Source: Pirellulales bacterium (GTDB taxonomy: Bacteria > Planctomycetota > Planctomycetia > Pirellulales > JALHLM01). Taken from it: a DNA stretch of 6,304 nucleotides. The stretch covers positions 1 to 6,304 of the forward strand of contig JALHLM010000070.1 of the NCBI GenBank assembly GCA_022844585.1, written 5' to 3'. Shown here piece after piece: positions 1 to 6,055 of the stretch. The notes under the pieces were generated by a model. It had not been told where the DNA came from. It searched no databases and saw only the letters and a program-made list of their open reading frames with translations. Each line of letters starts with the position of its first letter. The first letter of the stretch is position 1. A program made the position numbers and the translations under genes.

Positions 1-254
1 ACGTTACGGAGGTTATGCTCGCGGGCCCCTTTGATCGTAATATCCGAGGCAGCCATGCTTTATATCGCGCCAGTTCCGGTAGGGCGGGTCCAAGGTGGAA
101 TCCGTAATTGTACGGGCATGCCGGGCGGGAGGTAGGTGGTAATGCCAGGGGAGCAACCGCGAAAAGCGCGACAGGGGCGAGAAAAAGGGGGCGAACGTGA
201 GCGAACGCTTCATGCACGATTCTGGCAACTTGCGTTGCACGACGATCTGGATTG

Positions 255-283
255 TTGTTTCTGGCCAACCGCCGCACCATAAT
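255..283 (+). promoter_or_regulatory. Candidate sigma70-type promoter for the HAF/PEP-CTERM unit
   Basis: A CATAAT -10 box (278-283, 5/6 of consensus) lies 17 nt after a weak TTGTTT -35 box (255-260, 3/6). Transcription would start near 290 and leave a leader of roughly 27 nt before the ATG at 317. The spacing is ideal but the -35 is poor, so this is tentative. Confidence 0.35.
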
Positions 284-304
284 GCTGGGATATGCAGTTG
301 CCTT

Positions 305-312
305 GAGGAGGT
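305..312 (+). promoter_or_regulatory. Strong Shine-Dalgarno deciding the start at 317
   Basis: GAGGAGGT ends a few bases before the ATG at 317 (GGAGG core 307-311, 5-nt spacer). The frame stays open upstream to 197, so this RBS, together with the signal peptide that begins exactly at this ATG, fixes the start. Confidence 0.8.
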
Positions 313-316
313 CTCC

Positions 317-1492
317 ATGTCGCTGCGTTCTTGGATAGTTGCCGTTCTCCTCGCTTTCGCCACGTACACTCCCCTCGAAGCCGGGCCGTTGCGGTATCGG
401 ATCGAGGCGTTGGAGTTGCTGCCGGGTTCGTTTCGCGGCGTGGCGACCGATATCAACGACTTGGGGCAGGTGGTCGGCTATGTCGATGTGGCCGGGAACT
501 CGAACATCGCCAACTCGCGCCCCGTGATCTGGGACCGGAGCACGGAACCGACGCTGCTCTGGGACGAAGGGTTCGTTCCTGGCTTCCACGGCGGCCGGCC
601 GAAGTCGATCAACAATCACGGCGAGATCGTCGGGCAGGCCCAGATCGATTCGTACACCGGGACGCCTTTACCAACCCCCGGCGTGCCGTCGGGGATCGCG
701 TTTCGCTGGGACGCGGAGCAAGGCCTCGCGCCGCTGGCCTCGCCGGCGGAACATCAGTGGTTCAGCGAAGCCGTGGCCATCAACGACCGCGGCCAGGTCG
801 CAGGCAATGTCAGCGGCAATCTCGACGACGCCCCGCACGCGGTCGTCTGGTCCCCCGACGGCTGGGTCAATCTCGTGCCTGGCTGCCAGGAAATCTACTG
901 CCGCGCACGCGACATCAACGACGCCGGGCAAGTCGTTGGCGACGTCGGCACGCAAGGATACGACCATGCTTTTTTTTGGGATCCCGTGCTCGGGCAGTTG
1001 CCGATTCATCCTGGTACACTCGCCGCAACCACTGCTTGGGCGATCAACAACGATGGCGTCGCGCTTGCCGCCGGCGGTTTTGGTAGTAACGGCGATCCCG
1101 GTGGCACGTACTTCTGGGACCCTGAGTCGTTCCGAGAATACTTGCTTGAACCAGATGGTTCTCCGATCAAGTTTCCACCGACATATATGAACGATGCCGG
1201 TGTCGTCATTGGGATTGGCGACCAGAGCGCGTACGTGTGGTCGGTCGACGAAGGCTCGCGAGTTCTTGAAGACGCTATCGTGAATAGCGCTGGCTGGGAT
1301 CGATTGCTTGTCAAATCGATTAACAATCGAGGACAAATCGTCGGTTCCGCGCTCTACCACAATCAACGGCACGGTTTTGTATTGACTCCCGTCCCGGAAC
1401 CTGGCGCTGCATGGCTGGCGATCGGAGCTGGATGCAGCACCGTGGCTTGGTTGCGAATTCCCTTTTTGCGAAAGCGGAGACAACGAGTATGA
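317..1492 (+). CDS. HAF-repeat protein with PEP-CTERM sorting signal
   Basis: A 391-residue exported protein of unknown function. Residues 1-22 form a signal peptide: basic start, hydrophobic core, and cleavage probably after LEA at 20-22. The body carries about seven degenerate HAF-type repeats with the core [DA]INDxGQVVG near residues 45, 97, 154, 199, 242, 290 and 334. Most are followed 15-25 residues later by an aromatic strand such as HAFFWDP (217-223), as in the 'extracellular repeat, HAF' family, which probably folds as a beta-propeller-like array. The C-terminus is a complete PEP-CTERM signal: VPEP (359-362), a hydrophobic helix, then a basic RKRRQR tail. By family knowledge an exosortase would recognise this tail and process or anchor the protein at the cell surface. 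The stop overlaps the next start (ATGA), implying translational coupling. A C-x4-C pair (190, 195) could form a disulfide. Family assignment is secure; the biological role is unknown. Confidence 0.9.
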   Translation: MSLRSWIVAVLLAFATYTPLEAGPLRYRIEALELLPGSFRGVATDINDLGQVVGYVDVAGNSNIANSRPVIWDRSTEPTLLWDEGFVPGFHGGRPKSINNHGEIVGQAQIDSYTGTPLPTPGVPSGIAFRWDAEQGLAPLASPAEHQWFSEAVAINDRGQVAGNVSGNLDDAPHAVVWSPDGWVNLVPGCQEIYCRARDINDAGQVVGDVGTQGYDHAFFWDPVLGQLPIHPGTLAATTAWAINNDGVALAAGGFGSNGDPGGTYFWDPESFREYLLEPDGSPIKFPPTYMNDAGVVIGIGDQSAYVWSVDEGSRVLEDAIVNSAGWDRLLVKSINNRGQIVGSALYHNQRHGFVLTPVPEPGAAWLAIGAGCSTVAWLRIPFLRKRRQRV

Positions 1493-1950
1493 AACGAGTC
1501 GCTACACGCAGCCGCCAATTGACTTGCAAATTGACCGTTGAATCACTCGAAGCTCGAACGCTCTTGAGTGTTTCAAACGAACTAGTGGTGGACTCTGATA
1601 GGGATGCATTCGGACTCGATCGAGCGAGCCTTGTGACGCATTCAGTGGATGCGGGCGACTACTACGTAGCCGAAGGCCGGCCGATTCCCCTCCAGCGGCG
1701 CGACCGCGAACTTGTCGTCAAGCTGCGGCCGGACGCGCGGCAAGCGCTGGACGCTGGAACGCTTTGGGCAGAATATCGGATCGCTCGCCAACTCGATGCC
1801 ACGACCGCCGTGGTGGTCCCCTTCGCGACCGCCAAAACACCGGAGCAACTCGCCCTCGATGCGTCCCAGGATCTGCTCTGGTCCGCGCCGCTTTTCTTCG
1901 ACGAAGCATCCATGTCGCGCCTCGAATTAGCGCATTTCAACGTAGCTTAA
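1489..1950 (+). CDS. LEPR-XLL N-terminal protein, probable truncated S8-peptidase-like precursor
   Basis: A 153-residue protein whose ATG (1489) overlaps the upstream stop as ATGA, with GGAG at 1476-1479 giving a 9-nt spacer. The frame is open upstream to 1411, but those codons lie inside the PEP-CTERM tail. Residues 17-27 (VESLEARTLLS) match the LEPR-XLL-type motif at the N-termini of large planctomycete surface proteins. Residues 58-80 (YYVAEGRPIPLQ, then RELVVKLRP) and PLFFDEASMSRL (134-145) resemble, from memory, the propeptide region before the catalytic domain of planctomycete subtilisin-like (S8) proteins. The protein stops there, with no Asp/His/Ser catalytic domain, and no continuation is visible in other frames downstream. 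It may be a truncated gene or a stand-alone pro-domain-like protein. The motif is clear; the protease link is inference. Confidence 0.7.
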   Translation: MKRVATRSRQLTCKLTVESLEARTLLSVSNELVVDSDRDAFGLDRASLVTHSVDAGDYYVAEGRPIPLQRRDRELVVKLRPDARQALDAGTLWAEYRIARQLDATTAVVVPFATAKTPEQLALDASQDLLWSAPLFFDEASMSRLELAHFNVA

Positions 1951-2087
1951 ACAACGACGTAGGAATCGCCGCCTTCTTTGTTGGAACATTTCTTGCAATT
2001 CTTAGCGTAGTAATTTTCTAGTAATCCATTGGCTTCAATCGGCTCGCCAGAAACGGTTGGCCTTTCGGAGCCGCCCATCGCACACAT
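1947..2087 (-). CDS. Possible small Cys-containing ORF
   Basis: A 46-codon frame from an ATG at 2087 to a TAA whose bases overlap the stop of the convergent plus-strand gene. It encodes a polar peptide with a CKKC pair (residues 31-34) in an Asn/Lys-rich setting. The same frame extends to a TTG at 2120, just after an in-frame TGA. That 57-residue version adds C-x2-C-x3-C-x3-C at its N-terminus, for six Cys in all, suggesting metal binding or disulfides. Against it: no Shine-Dalgarno, modest GC at third positions, and a location just past the terminator of the histone-like gene. It may be chance or the decayed end of an older gene. I do not recognise a family. Confidence 0.2.
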   Translation of the reverse strand: MCAMGGSERPTVSGEPIEANGLLENYYAKNCKKCSNKEGGDSYVVV

Positions 2088-2125
2088 GTCGTTGCATGCT
2101 GCGACACAAAGTTCGCACAATCACC

Positions 2126-2178
2126 AAAAACACTAGGCCGACGCCTAACCGGTTTCAGTCCCGGGCAGGCGTCGGCCT
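2126..2178 (-). terminator. Intrinsic terminator of the histone H1-like gene (perhaps bidirectional)
   Basis: A perfect 12-bp inverted repeat (2135-2146 with 2167-2178, AGGCCGACGCCT type) encloses a 20-nt loop. On the minus strand it is followed by a T5 run (2126-2130). It lies about 37 bp past the stop of the histone-like gene. On the plus strand the stem is followed only by TTCTCG, so termination of the convergent surface-protein unit would be weak. Confidence 0.8.
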
Positions 2179-2214
2179 TTCTCGTTGGAGCTTGGCGCGA
2201 AGCTGGTTTCGCGA

Positions 2215-2364
2215 CTACTTCTTGGCGGCGCCGGTGGTCTTCGTGGCGCGGGCCTTGGTCGACGGCTTGGCCTTCTTGGCAGCCTTCTTCTTCGGCGAGC
2301 GCTTGGCGGCAGCCTTGGCAGTGCCCGTGGTCTTCTTCGACTTCGTCGCTTTCTTCGTGGCCAT
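2215..2364 (-). CDS. Histone H1-like lysine/alanine-rich DNA-binding protein
   Basis: A 49-residue, extremely basic protein made almost only of Lys, Ala, Thr and a few Pro, Ser and Arg, with KKAAKKA-type blocks (27-33) and an SPKKK motif (23-27). It resembles the C-terminal tail of eukaryotic histone H1 and bacterial H1-like proteins (Hc1/Hc2 type), which bind DNA non-specifically and condense the nucleoid. By inference it acts in the cytoplasm on DNA. The ATG at 2364 was chosen over an upstream in-frame start because GAGGAG (2375-2380) lies 10 nt before it and the upstream residues have a quite different composition. The gene stands alone, with a strong terminator after it. At 49 residues it is only a tail, with no globular domain. 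The low-complexity composition gives weak homology but a clear type. Confidence 0.8.
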   Translation of the reverse strand: MATKKATKSKKTTGTAKAAAKRSPKKKAAKKAKPSTKARATKTTGAAKK

Positions 2365-2816
2365 TTCCAAAAATCTCCTCAAGTGACGGCGCCCATGCAA
2401 TCCATTCGTCCACAACTCCCCTGGGGCGCCGAGCAAGGGGAAGCGTATGCCGTTTGATCTCTCCGCCAACCGCGACGCATCGCGGCCCACGGTCGATCGA
2501 TTTTCTTCATTTCTCTAACGCGGAAAGTTCGCTCCGCTTCGCCCATCCGCCGCTCGGTCGCAGCTTCGCGAAGCACTCGCTAACCCCCAACCCCCGCATT
2601 GAAGCAGGTTTCCCCAATTTGCGTCAAGGCGAGTTTGGAGTTGGCGAGGAGCGTGAGGAGAAAAGGAGTACAGGAGCAGAAGAGAACAGGCGCGGAATCA
2701 ATGAGCGTGAATGCAGTGCGCCGCATCCGCTCCTTGTCGATGCGCCGATGTAGCGCTCGGCCCCAACAATGCGGGCGTGGCTTGCGCAGCAACGTTTGTC
2801 GAAAAACAATCTCCGC
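2365..2816. other. Gene-poor gap between the OmpA-like and histone-like genes
   Basis: No reading frame here looks like a real protein: those present are short, overlapping and unlike any family. It contains a perfect 12-bp palindrome (GCTTCGCGAAGC, 2563-2574), a purine-rich stretch on the plus strand (about 2636-2690), and a minus-strand promoter-like pair far from any start (TTGACG, 18 nt, TTCAAT; about 2597-2626). If that pair is used, the histone-like gene would have a leader of over 220 nt. There is no clear terminator after the OmpA-like gene, only a T5 run about 11 nt past its stop without a good stem. Confidence 0.45.
2375..2380 (-). promoter_or_regulatory. Shine-Dalgarno of the histone H1-like gene
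   Basis: Minus-strand GAGGAG sits 10 nt before the ATG at 2364 and decides the start against the longer open frame that extends to 2490. Confidence 0.7.
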
Positions 2817-3806
2817 TCACCGAACCCGGATCGTCCCCCACGTCGCGACGACGGATACTTCCGCGCCGACGCCGCCGACGGGCACGTCCAGGCAGAGCAG
2901 GCCGGGGCCGCTCTCGCCCGCCGCGCCGAGCGAGGAGTAGAGGATGTGCAACGCGTTGCGCAGCGCCTCCAAGTCGTCGGGCGATGCCGTTTGCCAGCCC
3001 AGCTTGGCGACGCGGCCGATCACCTCGAAGAAGCGGTACTGGGTCAGTCCTTTGGCCAACTTGCCCCAGTTCGGCCCAAGCGACAGATTGACGCCCCAAT
3101 CGCTCGTGCTGCGACCGTCGAAGACGGAGGGATCGGTCGTGTTGAACATGATCAACACGACCGGGTTGCCCGAAATTCCAATCCCAAGGCCAGCGCGAAA
3201 CGAGGAGATGCCAACGTAGCGCGCGGTGCGAAATGTATCCGCACGGACGACGACTCCCTCGGTGTCTTCGAGTCCCGCCAAGATCGCCGTGCCGCCAGCC
3301 TTCACGCCGGCGCCGATCCAAATGCGCTGCATTTCCTTCTTGCGCATCTCCTGCATCATCTGCTCGTCGCGGCGACGCAATTCCCCGAACACCGGGATGT
3401 GCTCAGGCCGCGGCGGTTCGAAGCCGTTCGGCGAGGCCGAGACCAGCACGCCGCGATAGAATCCGTCATTGTCGTTCGGCCTGCCGGCCGACATGCTCTC
3501 GCCATAACTGCCAACGTCGGCGAACATCAGGCTCTTGCCCAGCACCGACTCCAGATAATCGATCACGGCCTTGCCTCGGGCGGCCGCCAGCTTTTGATTG
3601 GCCGCCTCCGCCCCCAAGCGACTGGCCAGCCCGGCCGCTTGGACGTACATCAATGGTTCGGCCCGCACGGCCGCGGCGAGCGTGGAAGAGATCCACGTCT
3701 TGTGGCTGGCGAGCAACGCGCTACTGCCAGTGGCAAAATTGCAAAGTCGTGCACTCGGTTCGGAAGATGTGGATGGATAGGGGCCTGCTTCGACGTCATT
3801 CGCCAT
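2817..3806 (-). CDS. Leaderless OmpA-like domain protein, function unknown
   Basis: A 329-residue protein. Residues about 20-125 look like a degenerate OmpA C-terminal (peptidoglycan-binding-like) domain: a strand NFATGSSALL (23-32), then GLASRLGAEAANQKLAAARG (59-78), YLESVLGKS (84-92), and GSYGES followed by FYRGVLVSA (99-124). These correspond to the family's usual G-A-x-x-G..N..LS..RA..V..YL..G..R.V pattern. Residues 141-162 are highly charged and probably helical. The remainder has Gly-rich segments (around 199-213 and 235-250) that I do not recognise. The N-terminus has no signal peptide or membrane helix, which is odd for a periplasmic anchor, so it may act in the cytoplasm or on an assembled structure. 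The start at 3806 is chosen because upstream residues look non-coding, although no Shine-Dalgarno precedes it. A start further upstream (to 3968) cannot be excluded. The domain call is moderate. Confidence 0.65.
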   Translation of the reverse strand: MANDVEAGPYPSTSSEPSARLCNFATGSSALLASHKTWISSTLAAAVRAEPLMYVQAAGLASRLGAEAANQKLAAARGKAVIDYLESVLGKSLMFADVGSYGESMSAGRPNDNDGFYRGVLVSASPNGFEPPRPEHIPVFGELRRRDEQMMQEMRKKEMQRIWIGAGVKAGGTAILAGLEDTEGVVVRADTFRTARYVGISSFRAGLGIGISGNPVVLIMFNTTDPSVFDGRSTSDWGVNLSLGPNWGKLAKGLTQYRFFEVIGRVAKLGWQTASPDDLEALRNALHILYSSLGAAGESGPGLLCLDVPVGGVGAEVSVVATWGTIRVR

Positions 3807-3886
3807 GATGCGTGTGGGTAACTTCTGGATGGAATGAGATGAGGAGCAACGGGCACGCGAGAAAAGTGCCCAGCGATGGCCACGAC

Positions 3887-3916
3887 AGTGTAACGCAACG
3901 AACTCGCGTTCGCCAA
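3887..3916 (-). promoter_or_regulatory. Candidate promoter of the OmpA-like gene
   Basis: Minus-strand TTGGCG (3911-3916) and TACACT (3887-3892) are separated by 18 nt. Each matches 4 of 6 consensus bases. Transcription would start near 3880, about 75 nt before the ATG at 3806. It lies in the 167-bp gap after the glycosyltransferase gene, which lacks a visible terminator, so read-through is also possible. Confidence 0.3.
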
Positions 3917-3973
3917 ATGGCCGCGCGGATTTTTCAAGTTGAGCTCGCACGACGCGCTTCAGCGGCAAGAAGT

Positions 3974-5740
3974 CTACAACGACTCATTTCGCGCGCGTGT
4001 CGCGAGGCCAGACGCCGGAGTCGGCGTCAACCGGAACAGCATCGCCCGATTCGCGTCCGCGCCGTGTTTGCCGACGGGGCCGGATTCATCGAGGGTTTCC
4101 AGCCGGCCATGCGCGGCGAGCGCGTCGCGAGATTTGAACGGAGCGACGATATAGAGCGGCTCGCTGCCGTCGCGGTTCGCGAGGGCCTCCGCGAAATCCG
4201 GTTCCTGGTCGTACCGCGCAATCCGCGGTTCCAGGTAATAAGTGATGGCATTGTCCGGCAGGCGGACCATGTAGAGCGGTTCGGCCTGCTCGCCGCGCGC
4301 GTTGATCCGTGTCGCCAGTTCCGCCAGTGGTCGATAAGAATCGTGCGCCGGCAAGACGCCCCAAGCGACGCAGGTCATCACGCACCAGACGGTGCCGAAG
4401 GCGAATCGGCGTACCCAATCCATACGGCGACGGCGCTCCGCCTCAATCATCAGAGACAGCCCGACGCCCGCGATGACAATGGCCGCGACCATGCCCCCAG
4501 TGCCGCGTGGCCCGGCGGCCAGAATCACGCCCGCTGCGATGGACACGCCTACCGCAACGGCGCCCCACAGCCAGGCGGAATGCAATCGCACCGCGGAACG
4601 GCGGATCGCCAGGTATTGCGAAAACCCGATCGCTGCCAACACGACGAACGGCGGCAACAACGGAATCGTGTAGTGCTTGGCCTTGAACGCGCTGATGGAA
4701 AGTAGCGCCAAGCCCGGCAACACCCAGCAGATGAGCATGCGATAGATCGGCAGCAGGAACGATCCGTCGCGCACCGCGCGAAACAGCGCGAAGCCCGTAA
4801 AAGGCGTCCAGGGCAACAGCAGCAACGGAATCAAATAGAGGTACGCGTACCACGGTTCATGGGCTCCCATGTTTCCGCGGAAACGGCCGAAGTGGTGCAG
4901 CAGCAGGTTGTCCAACATGGGCGGATATTCCCGCACCGCGAGCGCAAACCAGGGCACAATCAACAGCCCGCAAATCATCCACCCGACGGGACTCAAAAAG
5001 AACTTGAAGCCGCGCAGGTCTTGGCTCCATAGCAAGTACAGCCCGCAGGCGCCGAGGATGAAAACAGGACCGATCAACGCCTTGCACAAGAACGACAGCC
5101 CCAGCAAAGTGAAGAATAGCCACGGCCACCAACGTTCGGTCGCGCGGCCGGCAGGACTCTCCACGTTCGCCCACGCAAAAGCCAGCATCGCGCCGCAGAC
5201 CGTGGAGCAGAGATGAATATCGGACTCGGCCAGCCGCGCCTGCATCAGCGTGGCAAACGTCGTGAGCTGAATCAGCCCCGCCAACAGGCCGACTTGTTTT
5301 CCCCACCAGCGTGTCACCATCGCGGCGATCATCAGCGCCGTGAGCGCGGCGGAAACGATCGAGGGAAATCGCGCCGCCCATTCCGCGTCGGTTTGAAACA
5401 GCGTCAGCGAGCCCGCGATCAACCAGGCGGTGAGCGGCGGCTTGTCCGTGAAGGGTACGCCCGCGATCGTCGGCACGATCCAGTTGCCGTCGCGCAACAT
5501 TTCCTTGGCCGGCCCGGCGAAGGTGACTTCATGATAGGTCAGCGCGCGAGCGCCGCCAAGATTCATGCCCAGGAGCGTCAAGCCGAACGCGAACAACAGC
5601 GCATACTCAAACCAGCGCAAGCGACTCGCGTCCGCCGCGCCGGAAAGCAACCGCAACCGAAAACTCGCGGGCGGCGTCAACGCAGCCCGTTGCGAATGCG
5701 AACCGTTCGTTGCCGTCGCGTGCGTTGCAATCGCTGCCAT
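3974..5740 (-). CDS. GT-C integral membrane glycosyltransferase, ArnT/PMT_2 family
   Basis: A 588-residue polytopic inner-membrane protein. After a polar N-terminal tail (1-42) the first helix (about 43-62) leads to the first external loop, with LTYHEVTFAGPAKEML (67-82), DGNWIVP and PFTDKPPL (96-103). These are hallmarks of ArnT-like GT-C enzymes, which transfer a sugar from a polyprenyl-phosphate donor to lipid or protein on the outer face of the membrane. ARLAESD (168-174) supplies a second conserved acidic site. About ten further hydrophobic segments follow up to about 462, then a soluble C-terminal domain (about 465-588) that is rich in Asp, Glu and Arg. The usual acidic pair of the first loop reads His-Glu here (H70, E71). 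GGAGG (5749-5753) 8 nt upstream fixes the ATG at 5740, although the frame continues to 5926 and beyond through a terminator stem. Donor and acceptor cannot be told from sequence. Confidence 0.88.
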   Translation of the reverse strand: MAAIATHATATNGSHSQRAALTPPASFRLRLLSGAADASRLRWFEYALLFAFGLTLLGMNLGGARALTYHEVTFAGPAKEMLRDGNWIVPTIAGVPFTDKPPLTAWLIAGSLTLFQTDAEWAARFPSIVSAALTALMIAAMVTRWWGKQVGLLAGLIQLTTFATLMQARLAESDIHLCSTVCGAMLAFAWANVESPAGRATERWWPWLFFTLLGLSFLCKALIGPVFILGACGLYLLWSQDLRGFKFFLSPVGWMICGLLIVPWFALAVREYPPMLDNLLLHHFGRFRGNMGAHEPWYAYLYLIPLLLLPWTPFTGFALFRAVRDGSFLLPIYRMLICWVLPGLALLSISAFKAKHYTIPLLPPFVVLAAIGFSQYLAIRRSAVRLHSAWLWGAVAVGVSIAAGVILAAGPRGTGGMVAAIVIAGVGLSLMIEAERRRRMDWVRRFAFGTVWCVMTCVAWGVLPAHDSYRPLAELATRINARGEQAEPLYMVRLPDNAITYYLEPRIARYDQEPDFAEALANRDGSEPLYIVAPFKSRDALAAHGRLETLDESGPVGKHGADANRAMLFRLTPTPASGLATRARNESL

Positions 5741-5747
5741 GCTGCTG

Positions 5748-5753
5748 ACCTCC
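5748..5753 (-). promoter_or_regulatory. Shine-Dalgarno of the glycosyltransferase
   Basis: Minus-strand GGAGGT lies 8 nt before the ATG at 5740 (GGAGG core 5749-5753). It supports this start over the longer in-frame extension. Confidence 0.75.
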
Positions 5754-5788
5754 GTGTCCGCAGAGTCGATTAGAATTTTCGGAGCAGC

Positions 5789-5818
5789 AGTATATGCCCC
5801 GGTCGGCCAGCAGGTCGA
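5789..5818 (-). promoter_or_regulatory. Candidate proximal promoter of the glycosyltransferase
   Basis: Minus-strand TCGACC (5813-5818, 4/6) and TATACT (5789-5794, 5/6) have an 18-nt spacer. It lies between the terminator at 5870-5915 and the start at 5740, so it could express the gene independently of the upstream leader. Predicted leader: about 40 nt. Confidence 0.4.
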
Positions 5819-5869
5819 CGGCAGTCGCGATCCATCAATGACGCCCAATACGAGGCATACGAGGAGCGT

Positions 5870-5915
5870 AAAAAAACGAAGGCCGGCTGGGGACATTGCC
5901 CACAGACCGGCCTTC
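5870..5915 (-). terminator. Intrinsic terminator upstream of the glycosyltransferase
   Basis: A 9-bp GC-rich stem (5878-5886 with 5907-5915), with a further TGGG/CCCA pairing inside, is followed on the minus strand by a T7 tract (5870-5876). It lies 130 bp before the glycosyltransferase start and about 240 nt after a strong promoter, so it ends a short RNA or works as an attenuator. Confidence 0.85.
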
Positions 5916-6004
5916 TTGAGCTTCAAAACATGTGGTGGCCGCCTCGCCCGTCCGCACTCGACCTTGCGAGTCGAAAAGCGATACAGCAGCCCGTCGGCTA
6001 CTCG

Positions 6005-6037
6005 CTAAGCGAGCCACCTCTGGTAAGGACTACACAT
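6005..6037 (-). CDS. 10-codon leader-peptide-like ORF with a very strong RBS
   Basis: ATG at 6037 to TAG at 6005 encodes MCSPYQRWLA. It is preceded by an unusually complete Shine-Dalgarno (6043-6055) with a 10-nt spacer. The stop codon sits in the loop of a CTCGC/GCGAG hairpin. The ORF is in the same frame as the glycosyltransferase, and the frame is open from this TAG to the end of that gene. The setting (promoter, mini-ORF, terminator, gene) is that of leader peptides that sense translation. The peptide has no run of one amino acid that would name the signal. Whether it is translated is unknown. Confidence 0.35.
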   Translation of the reverse strand: MCSPYQRWLA

Positions 6038-6042
6038 AGATA

Positions 6043-6055
6043 GACCACCTCCTTT
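6043..6055 (-). promoter_or_regulatory. Near-complete Shine-Dalgarno
   Basis: Minus-strand AAAGGAGGTGGTC can pair over 13 continuous bases with the usual 16S rRNA 3' end (GAUCACCUCCUUU), with one G-U pair. This is far longer than the 5-8 base matches seen elsewhere in the window. Confidence 0.7.

Larger units (their letters stand above)
1..316. other. Gene-poor left end upstream of the HAF/PEP-CTERM gene
   Basis: I see no convincing gene here. Frame 1 is open from the window edge to a TAG at 133-135, and a 30-codon ORF begins at an ATG at 15. Neither has recognisable protein features, and the GGAGG before the ATG at 15 lies only 2 nt away, too close to serve it well. A minus-strand reading frame covering 13-456 runs into the known gene and looks like a shadow. 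The stretch is G-rich with short direct repeats (GCGAACG twice near 191-207) and ends with the promoter candidate and RBS of the next gene. Confidence 0.5.

Noticed and set aside
15..107. Short plus-strand ORF with GGAGG just before its ATG
   Set aside because: The spacer is only 2 nt and the 30-residue product has no recognisable feature.
13..456. 147-residue minus-strand reading frame across the left end
   Set aside because: It overlaps the well-supported HAF gene and its RBS, has no domain-like features, and its composition fits a shadow in GC-rich DNA.
668..1483. 271-residue minus-strand frame opposite the HAF gene
   Set aside because: The plus-strand frame has a signal peptide, repeats and a sorting tail; the antisense frame has none.
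2563..2574. Palindrome GCTTCGCGAAGC as an operator
   Set aside because: A single 12-bp palindrome in GC-rich DNA, about 200 bp from the nearest start and not tied to a promoter, is not enough to call a regulator site.
2769..3821. 350-residue plus-strand reading frame opposite the OmpA-like gene
   Set aside because: It is Arg/Ala/His-rich low-order sequence antisense to a frame with coherent domain patterns; a typical GC-rich shadow.
3812..4705. 297-residue plus-strand reading frame opposite the glycosyltransferase
   Set aside because: The opposite strand encodes clear membrane helices and ArnT motifs; this frame has only Arg-rich shadow composition.
5835..6017. 60-codon minus-strand frame (GTG start at 6017) inside the leader
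   Set aside because: It has no RBS of its own and runs through the terminator stem and T tract, so a terminated transcript would lack its stop. It also lacks recognisable protein features.
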